A stretch of DNA of 22,208 nucleotides from assembly GCF_001949145.1 (NCBI RefSeq), contig NW_019091884.1, positions 9,331 through 31,538 of the forward strand, in the 5' to 3' direction. The stretch comes from Acanthaster planci (Eukaryota > Echinodermata > Asteroidea > Valvatida > Acanthasteridae). This document shows, piece by piece, positions 1-9,404 of the stretch. The first letter of the stretch is position 1. Every line of letters begins with the position of its first letter. A model generated the notes under the pieces. The model was not told the DNA's origin. It saw only the letters and a list, made by a program, of their open reading frames with translations, and did not search any database. The position numbers and the translations under genes are program-made.

Positions 1-1030
1 TGTAGTGAATTAGAAACAAAACCCATAATATACACAAACGAGCCCTTGCGTCGCCAAGCTCCGGACATGGAGTTTTGAAACTCCCGCTCTCTGGGAGACA
101 CCAGCTTAAAAGGCCCGCGGGCGAGTTATGTGTTGACAAGCGTTACCGACCCACTTTCGTGACCGTGCATGAGACCAATGATGACTTCCTAGTTAAGGAT
201 TGTACCCTGAAAATTAAGCAAATCTCACGCAAACTCCTAGGAAGTTCTGATCTGCACAAACATTGGTACTGGTATATCTACCAGTGCATCAAAAGCTACA
301 TTAACCTAATAATCTCTCCATGCTGCGCTGGTCGCAAAAAAGTAGTCAAATACATCAGTAAATGACCGCTCGTCCATGACGCTGTATAAAAATCAAACAG
401 TGAGAAAAAGGTGTGCAGTGGCCCTGTGAATGCTGATAACAAATCTCAACCACTCCTTGTTAAAAAAATGACACAGCAAATGTGTCGCTTTTTAGACACG
501 AGACATTCTAACATTTTTTTAACAACGAATGTTCGTGTCCGTTTATAGTTTTGACCGGGAATTTCTTTTTTTTTGTGGGGAATATTTGACCGTTGGATCG
601 GCAATCCTGGATAAATAATACAAACAATGTTGATAGCAAGCTTCAACCAATTGCTCCCTTGCGTTCTCACTTGATTACAGAAACGTTTATTTTCGACAAT
701 ACCGATAGACACAATTAATCATCTGCTCAGTCTGAAACGTTCCCTGATCCTATTTGGAAATAGTCCCCTGACACAGATATTGTATTTTACCATTTCTGAC
801 CTAAAAATGTTAGAGGAACTTCCGAAGGTAAAATTTGCTTGAGAAAAACATGGTTTCATTGAGCAGAAAACGTCCGTGTTTGAATGTTTCCTTAAAGTAG
901 TAAAAAAATGTGACTTTCCCGTTGATGGAGAGAGACGGATTTCACGCTTATGAAGTGGCAAATAACAAACTGTATGTATGAATTATTGCCAAAACCTTTG
1001 ACAAAAAGCTTGTTTATGTCTTACCAATTA
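1..1030. other. Unassigned left flank, no recognisable gene
   Basis: I see no conserved motif here. A plus-strand reading frame of 96 codons (75-365) resembles no family I know and has no repeat or domain signature, so I do not call it a gene. On the minus strand this stretch lies downstream of the gypsy integrase tail and should contain the 3' LTR if that element were complete. I could not find an LTR boundary, polypurine tract or poly(A) pattern that convinced me. The sequence is AT-rich with short homopolymers, such as a T-run near 566-574. Confidence 0.5.
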
Positions 1031-1032
1031 GA

Positions 1033-1475
1033 TTAGAATATGATTGCACTAAAAAGTTGCAACACAATTATGACATTTGTGGACAATCTCTCCAAACAAA
1101 GATCGCTGTTCGTGAAGCCATAACAATCGGGCGGGTTTCTGATAAGCAAAGGGTATTTTCTCTCGGGTGTTTGATCTGATTTTGACTCAGGCTCAGTTGA
1201 GGCTTGTTGTGCTGGAGGATTATTGGGAGTTGAAGGGGTATCGAGCGTTTGAGGATTGACTTCGGTTTCAGATTGTCGTCCGGGGATTGGCACACAGTAG
1301 TACCCGTTCTAAAGTCAGTGTCACTGTCCAAATTCGGAGAGGCGCGAGCTGGTTCAACTGGACGTTGTTGATTGCAGACGTGGTCAAGGTGACGACGGAT
1401 TTCACATCCATTATGGTCAAGTCAGATCTTGTAGGACACGGGACCCGAGGTACCTATGATGGTGCCCAGTAACCA
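1033..1475 (-). pseudogene. Ty3/gypsy integrase GPY/F tail and pol C-terminus
   Basis: Directly after the stop that ends the integrase core, the minus strand still encodes WLLGTIIGTSGPVSYKI. This matches the GPY/F module found at the C-terminus of many gypsy integrases. A further stop follows, then a low-complexity Pro/Ser/Gln/Glu-rich stretch. The end of this stretch (PERKYPLLIRNPPDCYGF, about 1164-1111) looks like the basic, proline-containing pol terminus of these elements. The reading frame ends at 1033. No chromodomain is visible. The polypurine tract and 3' LTR expected just downstream could not be recognised. Confidence 0.75.
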
Positions 1476-2532
1476 TTAGTAGCCAGTCTTCGTAAAGTTA
1501 CTATCGAGCACAGTGTCACCAATCTGGAAGACGCGTGTTCTTGCTCTCTTGTCATGATGCTGTTGTTGGTTTTCATGATGGTAAATGACCCGCTTTGTGA
1601 CATCAGATCGAAAATAGTCGAGATGAGAACGTAGACGACGACCCATTAACTTTTCCGCGGGAGACACTCCCGTAGCACTGTGTGGAGTGATCCTGTACTG
1701 AAACAAGAATCTGGACACCTTGGTTTCAACTGTTCCTGTCTCCATTTGCTTCACGGCATGCTTGAAGGTGCGCACAGAACGATTGGCCAGTCCGGTAGAG
1801 GCCGAGTGATAGGGAGATGTGCGAATGTGCATGATACCATTCTTTGTCGAGATTCCGCGCTAGTGAATGGTGTTCCGTTGTCGGATACCACTTTATCCGG
1901 CAATCCATGGGTCGCAAACGCCTGTCTCAGTTTTTCGATTGTTGCATGAGTGGTGACGTGGTTCATCGAAAAAACCTCCATCCACTTGGAATGCGAATCC
2001 ACAACCACAAGGAACATCTTGCCCATGAAGGGGCCTGCATAGTCAATATGAAATCTGGACCAGGGGCGGTTGGACCATTTCCAGGGATGCAGTTCGCTCT
2101 TTGGAGGCATCGGTTGATCTTGCTGGCAGCTGTGGCATCCTTTGAACTCCATTTCTATATCTGCATCCATCTTAGGCCACCAAGCGAACCCTCTGGCGAG
2201 GCTTTTTGTCCGGGATATGCCGGGGTGACCTTCGTAAAGGTTATGGAGAATGTGCTTTCGCCCTTATGGACGGACGATCACCCGATTGCCCCACATGAGG
2301 CACCATCTTGAACAGAAAGTTCTGTACTACAAACTTTGTACGGTCTCTTACCCTCTTCCAACCTATCATGTGAGAGCCATCCTTCCCTCAACATGCGGAG
2401 TATCTTGGACAGTAGAGGATCGCGTCTAGTCCAAGAGCGAATATGCGATGCGGAGAGAGGAGATGTGTCAATGTTCTCCATTAGCAGAACAGTCTCAGCG
2501 GGAACCGTGACTTTTGCAGGAGCAGTAGACAA
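1476..2532 (-). pseudogene. Ty3/gypsy integrase with a replaced catalytic glutamate
   Basis: The integrase begins after the RNase H linker and shows the zinc-binding HHCC module (HNLYEGHPG at about 2240-2214, Cys pair CHSC at about 2135-2126). The catalytic core follows: the first Asp in HIDYAGP (about 2044-2042), VVVDSHSKWMEV, and the second Asp in VVSDNGTPF (about 1882-1880). A frameshift near 1850 moves the rest into the frame 1832-1476. There the motif that normally carries the third catalytic acid reads GLANRSV, with Asn (AAT, 1784-1782) where related elements have Glu. The core ends in the block RITPHSATGVSPAE and a basic region. An in-frame TAA after TKTGY separates the tail. The D,D,E triad is therefore incomplete. 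Confidence 0.93.
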
Positions 2533-3043
2533 GGGTAACCGACTCAGCGCGTCTGCATTTCTGTGAGCTGTTGTCGATTGAAGACCAACGTGTACTCGTA
2601 CATGGCTAAGGTAAGAGCCCAGCGCTGAATGCGAGCAGAGGCCTGAGGCGGTACAGCTCTTCCTTCATTGAAAAGGCTCAGGGGAGGCTTATGGTCAGTC
2701 ACTAACGTGAAATGACGACCATAGATGTAACTATGAAACTAAGTTACTCCAAACATGCAGGCGAGGCCCCTCTGCCGGAGCCAATGTGCGACCGACTGGT
2801 TTTTCTGTCCATCCGGCATTCTGTGACCAAGTACTGCACCGATTCCATATTACGATGCATCACACGATACGATGACACCATTCTTGGGGCCGATGTGCAC
2901 CAACAGGTTCGATGGTGGCAGGAGATCTTTGGAAGCACTGAAGGCTTTCCTTTCCTCAGCACCCCATCTCTATCTTGTGTCCTTGCACAGAAGTCGATAC
3001 AAAACAGCAAGGGTTGTCGACAGCTGAGGCAAGAACTTACCAT
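2530..3043 (-). pseudogene. Ty3/gypsy RNase H and linker
   Basis: Minus-strand sequence from about 3043 to 2530 carries a broken RNase H domain. The core CDAS motif with the first catalytic Asp is readable but is followed immediately by a stop. After it come YGIGAVLGHRMPDG, then, in another frame, the GRHFTLVTDHKP block and the segment ending in EYTLVFNRQQ, which links RNase H to integrase. At least two frameshifts and two stops separate these blocks. The domain would have removed RNA from the RNA:DNA hybrid during reverse transcription. It directly continues the reverse transcriptase upstream and the integrase downstream. Confidence 0.85.
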
Positions 3044-3754
3044 AATAGGTAAGCAGCCCTACGTAATATGCTTTCAGTTAAGTCGCGTTTTGTTGGTGCT
3101 AGTGCGTTGCGGATAGCATTGACTTTATCAGTAGTCGGGTGCAGACCTTGTGCGTCGATTGCATGTCCCATGTACACGATAAAAGGGGCCATGAATTTGC
3201 ATTTACTCATCTTGAGACGAAGGCCAGCTTGTTCCAGTATAGCAGATGAGACTGGTCATCGCTGCCTGTGATCAAGATATCATCGAGGTCTACATGCAGT
3301 CACTTGCGAGGTCTACATGCAGTCACGTGCGGTATGCCTTGCAAAATGCTCTCCATTGTGCGTTGGAGGCAACACCAAAAGGTAAGCGGTTGTAGCGGAA
3401 CAAACCGCAATGGGTGTTGATGACCACGTAGGCACGCGACTCCTCATCCAGGATCAGCTGTTGATATGCTTGCGAGAGGTCAAGCTTGGTAAATTTAGTT
3501 TCACCCGCAAGCGACGCAAACAAGTCTTCGATTTTCGGTATTGGATACCTATCCAACTTTGGAACCTGGTTCACTGTTAGTTTGTAGTCCCCACAGATTC
3601 TCACGGAAGACCCGTCTGGCTTGAGAACCGGAACGATGGGCGCTGCCCATTCCGAGAACTCAACCGATTCGATGATTCCTGCAGCCTGAGGGCGGTCAAG
3701 TTCTGTTTCCACCAATTCCCGCATTGCGTATGGAACCGTACAGAATGTCGACAT
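3044..3754 (-). pseudogene. Ty3/gypsy reverse transcriptase, disrupted at the active site
   Basis: Minus-strand residues from 3754 to 3340 show the fingers and palm motifs of a Ty3/gypsy reverse transcriptase: KPDGSSVRICGDYK, then LDRYPIPKIEDLF, then FTKLDLSQAYQQL with the first catalytic Asp at 3481-3479, then RYNRLPFGVAS. Just after FGVAS a small deletion removes a few codons and shifts the frame near 3365. The frame holding the next block (QRTMESILQGIPHVT) then runs into a 23-bp tandem duplication at 3285-3330. The second copy leads into DLDDILITG, so the two active-site Asp residues survive, but the usual aromatic residue of YxDD is replaced and the reading frame is broken. The thumb region (KCKFMAPFIVYMGH, about 3210-3165) is still readable. 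Dead copy. Confidence 0.93.
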
Positions 3755-3828
3755 AGATTTGGGCTGTAGTACCTGTCAAAGTACCAAGATCGTCGTTGAA
3801 CAACGCTGAATGAGCTTTGAGTACTGCA

Positions 3829-4113
3829 TCAATACTGATGGTTCCATGGAGGACGTTGATTTGCTGCCAGTCCAGTCCAGTTTAATTTCCCGAAGCAAGT
3901 TCCTTTCAAATAGGCTTGGTCCGTCACCTTTGACGACGAGCAGTGCGATTTCGCACGTCTTTGTGTTATACTCAACTTCAACACTGAAGTTTCCGAAACC
4001 AAAACCTGTTCACCGGCATAAGTGCGGAGTTTCTGCAGTGCCGTATTTGGCCACAACAATTTGAAAGTCTTTTCCGACTCGAGCAAGAGCACTGCACCGG
4101 TGTCAGAACCATG
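3829..4113 (-). pseudogene. Ty3/gypsy aspartic protease fragment
   Basis: This is the retropepsin part of the gypsy pol. The catalytic triplet Asp-Thr-Gly is encoded on the minus strand at 4104-4096 and is followed by Ala, as is common in this group. It is followed by the downstream block ending in LRTYAGEQ, which in related elements precedes the second beta-hairpin of the protease. The frame is open from about 4122 to 3829, then stops before the reverse transcriptase block, so protease and reverse transcriptase are now in different frames. Upstream of the DTG the expected sequence is lost at about 4112, exactly where a plus-strand LTR starts. The function would have been cleavage of the Gag-Pol polyprotein. 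The fragment is too short and isolated to be active. Confidence 0.85.
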
Positions 4114-4726
4114 TCCTGGAATCAGTTACATTCTCTAGTCAGTCCTCCATTACCACCCACATACCAAAGGCACTATCACTTGTCTGTTAGATTCACACTT
4201 GAAAGTGCCATGCAAGGAGGGGGAAGGGTATGGGGGGGCTCTGCCCGAACAGGTCCCGTGGGTTGCGGGGACGGCTGTTGGCCACACGCGGGTGTCTGGG
4301 GTGGCACATGCAAGGCGGACTTAAGTGTGAGTGTCATGAAGCAATTCTGAGTAAGGAACCACAAGTATGTAGGGGAAGGTCGTGGTCAATTAAGGCGGAA
4401 ACTGGGCTCATGAGAAAGTCGTAAAAATGAAATCTATGGGACTGGAAGTGGTTGGGGTTGACCACACTATATCCTGGACTGACCACACTGACCTTCTGGA
4501 AGTGCACAGATGTTTTCTTAGAAATTAAATGGGAATAAGATGGGTTATAAAGAGGAGGAGAGAGAGGGGAAGAGGGTCTTCGGGATTTTAACTTGCTTTG
4601 TATCACATCTGCTAGCGCTACAGTAGAAATAAATAAGTATACATGTAGATTAGCAGAGAAGCGTGATCGTGTGAGTTTGTCAGAAGTACAACGGTTTCTT
4701 CGTAAAGAAAATGAAACTACATTACA
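4112..4726 (+). mobile_element. Putative LTR of a second LTR retrotransposon, inserted in gypsy protease
   Basis: The segment starts TGTCCTGG at the exact point where gypsy protease homology is lost and ends ACATTACA. It therefore has the TG...CA ends of an LTR, with a length of about 615 bp. A TATA-like TATAAAG lies at 4546-4552 and a poly(A) signal AATAAA at 4628-4633, which is the U3-R-U5 order for the plus strand. It is followed at once by TGGTGGCAGCGGTG, which I recognise as a common leader or primer-binding sequence of invertebrate and fish gypsy elements. The G-rich part (4215-4320) lies in U3. A matching second LTR was not found in the window, so this is a 5' LTR remnant or a truncated insertion. 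Confidence 0.7.
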
Positions 4727-4744
4727 TGGTGGCAGCGGTGAGAT
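4727..4744 (+). other. Primer-binding-site-like sequence after LTR
   Basis: TGGTGGCAGCGGTG follows the LTR terminus ACATTACA without a gap. It begins with TGG, as expected for a sequence pairing with the CCA 3' end of a tRNA. I did not identify the tRNA. It fixes the plus orientation of the element. Confidence 0.65.
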
Positions 4745-6321
4745 TATTTTACGGAGGGGAAGAAGACGCAGGTGAAAAGTGGAGACCGGCATAACCCTGG
4801 GGAAGGTTTCTTTAAGGGTGGTCTTGAGAGCAAGACTTCTAGGGACAGAGCGGGCCTAATCGATAAAGTGTTAAGGTGTTCATCTGATTGGAGAAGTTTT
4901 GGCGTTGATATGAGTTGACTGGAAGGTCAACATCCCCTAACTATAACCGACGAGCCCTTGCAGATTAAACTTTATAAGTTTTAGTTTCAAGTAATCTAAC
5001 TACAAGAGCAAAAAAAGATGAGTTTGTTTAGAAATCCAGCCAAAATGAAACCACATTGGCTTTCTATTTAATATTTTGTCATGATCATAGCAATCCAGTT
5101 TAATAGTAAAGAAAAAGATCGAAAGAGAAATTCAGAAAGATTTTTTTTTTGAATATTGCCCCCATATTTCGTGGTAATCAAAGTAAAAAAGAAAAGAGGC
5201 AGAAAAAGAAAGGAAAGCTTGAATAAGAAGTTTGGGATTTCAAATTGCAAAGAATGGAAATTAAGACGGCGTACAGGTTGTAGTTGTACGTGAATTGCGT
5301 GAACTACACGATGGGTCCAAAACCTTTACACTTTTACAAGTGCCTATTTTTAAAATTCATCCCACATATATGATCTTGTCACAATGAATTATTAGAATAA
5401 CTCTTCCATTTTTCTTTTGGAACCAATGTCAGTAGATTCATTTTCATTGTAAAGTGCTCCCAAGACAATAAAGGCATTGTGCGTTAAACAAATGCGGCAG
5501 TTGGTTAGAATGGGTAAAGAAATAAAACAAAGAATTTCGTTTTAATTGGAGATGGGACCCTCATCGGACTTTTCGACAGACTGTCATTGGAAAGAATTGC
5601 TTTTCAAGGACCAATGGACAGGTCAAGCTTTTTCTCATGATTTTAGTGGCAACAGAAGGGACAGTTCAGGCATGTTTGGTTGGCACATATTGGGACTACA
5701 ACAACAACAACAACTTACCGAAACAGAGGACATTTTGTAACCTATCATCTGACAAATTTATTGGGGGGGGGGAGTGGACTGAGACTTACTCTTAAATCAG
5801 TTGGTAGGGTGGCCCCGTGGGTCGCCTGATCTAACCCTCATGGACTTACTTGGTTATCTGAGAAGTGGTACATGACTCCACCTCCTGGAAAGGATACAGT
5901 AAGTTAGTATTTTGAGACAATACAGGCAAATGACTCACCGTGCAGTTTCAATAATGATTTCCAAATCTCATCAGCTGTGTATCGAATAAGAAGGTGGGCA
6001 TTTTGGAGCCCGAGGAAACTTGAGATTTGACTTGCACAAAAATTTGCATGTAAGCAAGCATTATGTTTCATCAAATGTAATGATGAATACTGATAACCAG
6101 TTGGCGCAATCCTGATTAAAATGAATGGTAGACGTTCGGTCCTTTATGGACGGACGCTCATAAAATCACTTGCGGCTTCGTCGACTTTTGGTTTCAAAAG
6201 GCTCAGGGTGGGCATATTCATGTCACAGAATTATAGGTAGGCCTATTGAGCGTTTACCGTTCATTGAAGGCTGTTCAATCGACTAACTCTTTGTTAATAA
6301 TTTCCCGTTTCACAGTAATCA
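4745..6321. other. Retrotransposon leader remnant and unassigned AT-rich DNA
   Basis: The first about 200 bp after the primer-binding-like site may be leader or gag sequence of the plus-strand element, but no gag motif is readable. From about 4960 the sequence is AT-rich, with A/G-rich runs at 5108-5225. A (CAA)n stretch occurs at 5699-5716 and a run of ten G at 5763-5772. A 64-codon plus-strand frame at 5546-5740 ends in glutamines made by the CAA repeat and has no recognisable homology. I see no gene here. Confidence 0.5.
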
Positions 6322-6870
6322 TTTTAGGTGACGTCATGAACTCTAGGCAGAAATTCACTCCGATCCATATTTGTTCAATTCATAGTGAAGTTCTATAAAA
6401 GCTACTCTTTCTACATTAACCAGATTAAGGACGATAGTAAGTGCATCCAAGCACTTTTCATCGGCTGGAATGCATATCATATGCGATCTGTTGGATGACA
6501 ATGGTATTTTTTATCATTGACAGATTTTAGAGCTAAGCTTCACCTTCTAGCCCGGCTACTTTTAGGACTGCGGACACTATGGTCGTAAATATATTGTATT
6601 ACTTTCTTTCGGTGTATCACAAATGCTGCGTGTGCATGTTCTGTTCTTCTTGCACTTCGCTTCCAGAGCTTTGCATGAAGAGAATAAAATCAGTGTTCCT
6701 AGAACTCAAACATTGTGTGTATCTTTTGACCATATCGTTACAAACTGGCGACGAGGATAATTAGTGACTAGTGGCTGCCTTGATCGGTACAATCGAGCAA
6801 TTTTGAGAAGGGAAGGAGCCTGACTGCAGTACGTTGAAAGATTGGAACATCAATTTGTAGCCAACAATGT
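6322..6870 (+). mobile_element. LTR plus leader, copy A of a tandem pair
   Basis: This segment is nearly identical to 6901-7430 in the same orientation. It contains the CRE palindrome TGACGTCA (6329-6336), a TATA box TATAAAA (6394-6400), a poly(A) signal AATAAA (6683-6688) and an LTR-like end CGTTACA at 6742. After three bases comes TGGCGACGAGGATA (6746-6759), a primer-binding-site-like sequence typical of invertebrate gypsy elements. The remaining about 110 bp are leader and the first gag codons. These break off at an ambiguous base (6871). The true 5' end of the LTR is unclear, because both copies share sequence only from TTTTAGG onward. Confidence 0.8.
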
Positions 6871-6900
6871 NTCTCCTCTGCGTCCGTGGGCAATGTGTTC

Positions 6901-7430
6901 TTTTAGGTGACGTCATGAACTCTAGGCAAAAATTCACTCCGATCCATATTTGTTCCATTCATAGTGAAGTTCTATAAAAGCTACTCTTTCTACATTAACC
7001 AGGTTAAGGACGATAGTAAGTGCATCCAAGCACTTTTCATCGGCTGGAATGCATTTCATATGCGATCTGTTGGATGACAATGGTATTTTTTATCATTGAC
7101 AGATTTCAGAGCTAAGCTTAACCTTCTAACCCGGCTACTTTTAGGACTGCGGACACTATTGTATTACTTTCTTTCGGTGTATCACAAATGCTGCGTGTGC
7201 ATGTTCTGTTCTTCTTGCACTTCGCTTCCAGAGCCTTGCATGAAGAGAAATCAGTGTTCCTAGAACTCAAATATTGCGTGTATCTTTGACCATATCGTTA
7301 CAAACTGGCGACGAGGATAATTAGTGACTAGTGACTGCCTTGATCGATAAAGCGAGCAATTTTGAGAAGGGAAGGAGGAATGGCTGCAGTACGTTGAAAG
7401 ATTGGAACATTAATTTGTAGCCAACAATGT
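6901..7430 (+). mobile_element. LTR plus leader, copy B of a tandem pair
   Basis: This is the second copy of the LTR-leader unit, 30 bp after the end of copy A. It keeps the CRE palindrome (6908-6915), the TATA box (6973-6979), the LTR end at 7302 and the primer-binding-like TGGCGACGAGGATA at 7306-7319. It differs by two small deletions. One removes about 14 bp (ATGGTCGTAAATAT in copy A); the other, inside GAGAATAAAATC, removes the AATAAA poly(A) signal. Unlike copy A it continues into the gag fragment, so it is the 5' LTR and leader of that gypsy element. Confidence 0.8.
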
Positions 7431-7725
7431 AACTAACACAGCAAAGAAACAAGCAGTTCTACTGACTGTGATCGGGCCTCAGGCCTACAAACTACTTCGG
7501 AATCTCGTGGCTCCTACGAAACCCGGCGATAAATCGTATGATGACCTGGTACAGTGCATGACCCAGCATCATAATCTGGTACCATCGGAAATCGTTCAGC
7601 GATTCAAGTTCAACAACCGATACCGAGAAGAGGGTGAGTTCTTAGCCCAACATGCAGCGGCTGTGCGCTCGCTGGCTGAGTCCCGCAATTATGGCAACAC
7701 CTTACACAACATGCTGCGCTCTATT
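7354..7725 (+). pseudogene. gag: Ty3/gypsy gag (capsid) fragment
   Basis: One plus-strand frame from 7354 reads EQF-stop-EGKEEWLQYVERLEH-stop-FVANNV and then continues open from 7414. The blocks AKKQAVLLTVIGPQAYKLL, LVAPTKPGD, LVQCMTQHHNLVPSEIVQRF and LAESRNYGNTLHNMLR are those of the gypsy Gag/capsid protein that goes with K02A2.6-like pol. That assignment is from memory of the family. Two in-frame stops (TGA 7363-7365, TAA 7411-7413) break the start. The protein would form the particle shell and bind RNA. Right after NMLR (about 7720) gag homology stops, and the sequence becomes a DIRS-type reverse transcriptase. The zinc knuckle part of gag is therefore missing. Confidence 0.88.
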
Positions 7726-9038
7726 GGCGTTCCAAGGGCAACGCCTCAATCATTAATGTCGATGATGGTATTTCGGGCCACGCTGATTCAGCTTTAGCAG
7801 CGAGTCAGATTGTGCAGAAATATCTCCCCTTTTCCGGTTGGAGTAATGTCTAAGAGTAATTTCGAACTCCCAGACAAAAAGTTGCCTAAGTTCCAACGTG
7901 CAGTTCGTAAGTGTCTAGAGAAAAGCGTTGTTCCTTTTCCGTATTGGAATTCGCACGCACGGCGGGCCTTATCATTTCCGCTCCAGGTCGACTGACCAGG
8001 TTATTTACGAGGCACTTGTACAGAGCCGGCCACGGAATCCCATGCAGACTGGTCAAGCCAGATTTTACTCTCCACCGCGGCGGTGTGTCGGAACTAGAAT
8101 TTTGGTGGGAAAAGCTGTCCGCTATCATCGGCCAACCTATAGGCCTAAAAAAAAAGGGCTAAAGCCGTTATTTCACACTGTCAGTGGCTAGTGTACTCGG
8201 ACGCAAGCGAGTCCGGCCATGGTGGTTTTTCCGCCCTCTTAAATAATTCAGTATGCATAGACCTGTGGTTGGGTAGCGAAAAATCGGAGAGTTCAACGCA
8301 TAGGGAACTTTGGACTAGTATTACACATTTTGCGCTCCATTGGTTCGGCTATCTAGGCGAAAGCTTAAGTGGTTTACAGAAAGTCAGAATGCATGTTGTA
8401 TCATTTTGGTCGGCAGCACAAATTTTGAGCTACATGGTTTTTAGAATGATCTGTACAATACTCATTGTGAGCATAATATCGGTATAGAACCGGAGTGGCT
8501 ACCTAGCTAGCAGAACACTCGTGTAGATGTCCTGAGCAGAATTATTGATCCAGATGAATGGTCCATAGGCCTAAATAGCAGCATATTTTCGCTCGGACAT
8601 GAGACATTCGGACCTCAAACAATCTAAAGATTTGCTTCCCACTGTAATACACAGTTAACCAGATTCAACTCCAGGTACTGGAACCCCGGTTGTGAGGCCG
8701 CAGATTGTTTCACACAAGATTGGTCGCGTGACAACAATTGGGTCTCCGTCCCCGTTATGGTTTTGAAGGCAGTTCAATATGTGTTGGATAACACAGCAGT
8801 AGGCACTGCGATCGCGCCCCTGTGGCTGTCAGCGGCATTTTGGCCAGTACGTTCTTCCAAGTGCGGGTCACTTCACAGTTACATAATTGAATTTATGTTT
8901 CTACCCAACATTCCAGACTTATGTTTTCTGGGTAGAGGCCAGATGCAGAGTATAACATATAAACCAGGCAAACAAGTTGTCCACGGTTCTCTAAATTTTA
9001 AGATGATAGCAATGAGATACGATTTTAGAGTGCCGTGA
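7726..9038 (+). pseudogene. DIRS/Ngaro-like reverse transcriptase-RNase H, broken
   Basis: The sequence enters a DIRS-group reverse transcriptase just before its active site: YWRSKGNASIINVDDGISG, with VDD codons at 7758-7766. Then come the connection block (NFELPDKKLPKF at 7858-7893), LARTAGLIIS-like FARTAGLIIS with RLFTRHLYRA, and LEFWWEKLSAI. RNase H follows with YSDASESGHGGF (8194-8229) and the SSTHREL block. Next is WFTESQN, in which the usual Asp is Glu, then EPEWLP. The last conserved part runs DVLSRIIDPDEW, FNSRYWNPGCEAADCFTQDW, and AVGTAIAPLWLSAAFWP (to about 8851). Three frame changes (near 7848, 7912 and 8165) and stops at 8505 and 8632 inactivate it. The N-terminal half of the domain is absent, replaced by gypsy gag. 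Confidence 0.92.
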
Positions 9039-9136
9039 ATTTCTCTATTCAATAATCTGTATATACTGTATTGTGATTTGTCATGAGCGATTAAACTGTT
9101 CTTTCGATATTCCAGAGGTTTTCAGTCATTTTTTTT

Positions 9137-9202
9137 GGCCCACGAGAGGCTTTCAAGGTTAACGGCCAACGAGAGGTAACAATATCTGCGGCCTGCGAGA
9201 GG
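9137..9202 (+). repeat. Three short repeats GGCCnnCGAGAGG, 26-27 bp apart
   Basis: GGCC-CAC-GAGAGG at 9137-9149, GGCC-AAC-GAGAGG at 9164-9176 and GGCC-TGC-GAGAGG at 9190-9202 are spaced 27 and 26 bp. They lie between the RNase H end and the tyrosine recombinase start of the DIRS-like element, in otherwise unassigned sequence. The function is unknown. Confidence 0.75.
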
Positions 9203-9404
9203 CTAGGGGCGTATTTATCACAAAAGTTTATACATCGGTATAATTCGTCTATCAGTGACCAACAAATAAATCCTCAAGCACCTGACGTGCTCACAAAGCA
9301 TAGTCAATAATCCGTTTTATTTTGAAAGTAACACACACTGCACTTATTTTTCAGATGTGGTGAATGAGGGAATTTGGAGAGACTAGTATCTAACATCCAC
9401 GTAA

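Larger units (their letters stand above)
1033..4113 (-). mobile_element. pol: Degenerate Ty3/gypsy LTR retrotransposon, pol region
   Basis: Reading the minus strand from 4113 down to 1033 gives the standard Ty3/gypsy order of aspartic protease, reverse transcriptase, RNase H, zinc-binding integrase and GPY/F tail. The wording of the motifs is like the invertebrate gypsy proteins often annotated as K02A2.6-like. That resemblance is from memory, not from a search. The polyprotein is split over several frames by small indels and in-frame stops, so it cannot be expressed as one product. The gag part and 5' LTR are missing because a plus-strand LTR begins at about 4112. No 3' LTR was found below 1033. 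Identity as Ty3/gypsy is near certain; the exact clade is not. Confidence 0.95.

Noticed and set aside
4334-4792. 152-codon minus-strand reading frame
   Set aside because: It lies antisense across the LTR, primer-binding-like site and leader; its Ser/Pro/Leu-rich composition comes from the purine-rich plus strand.
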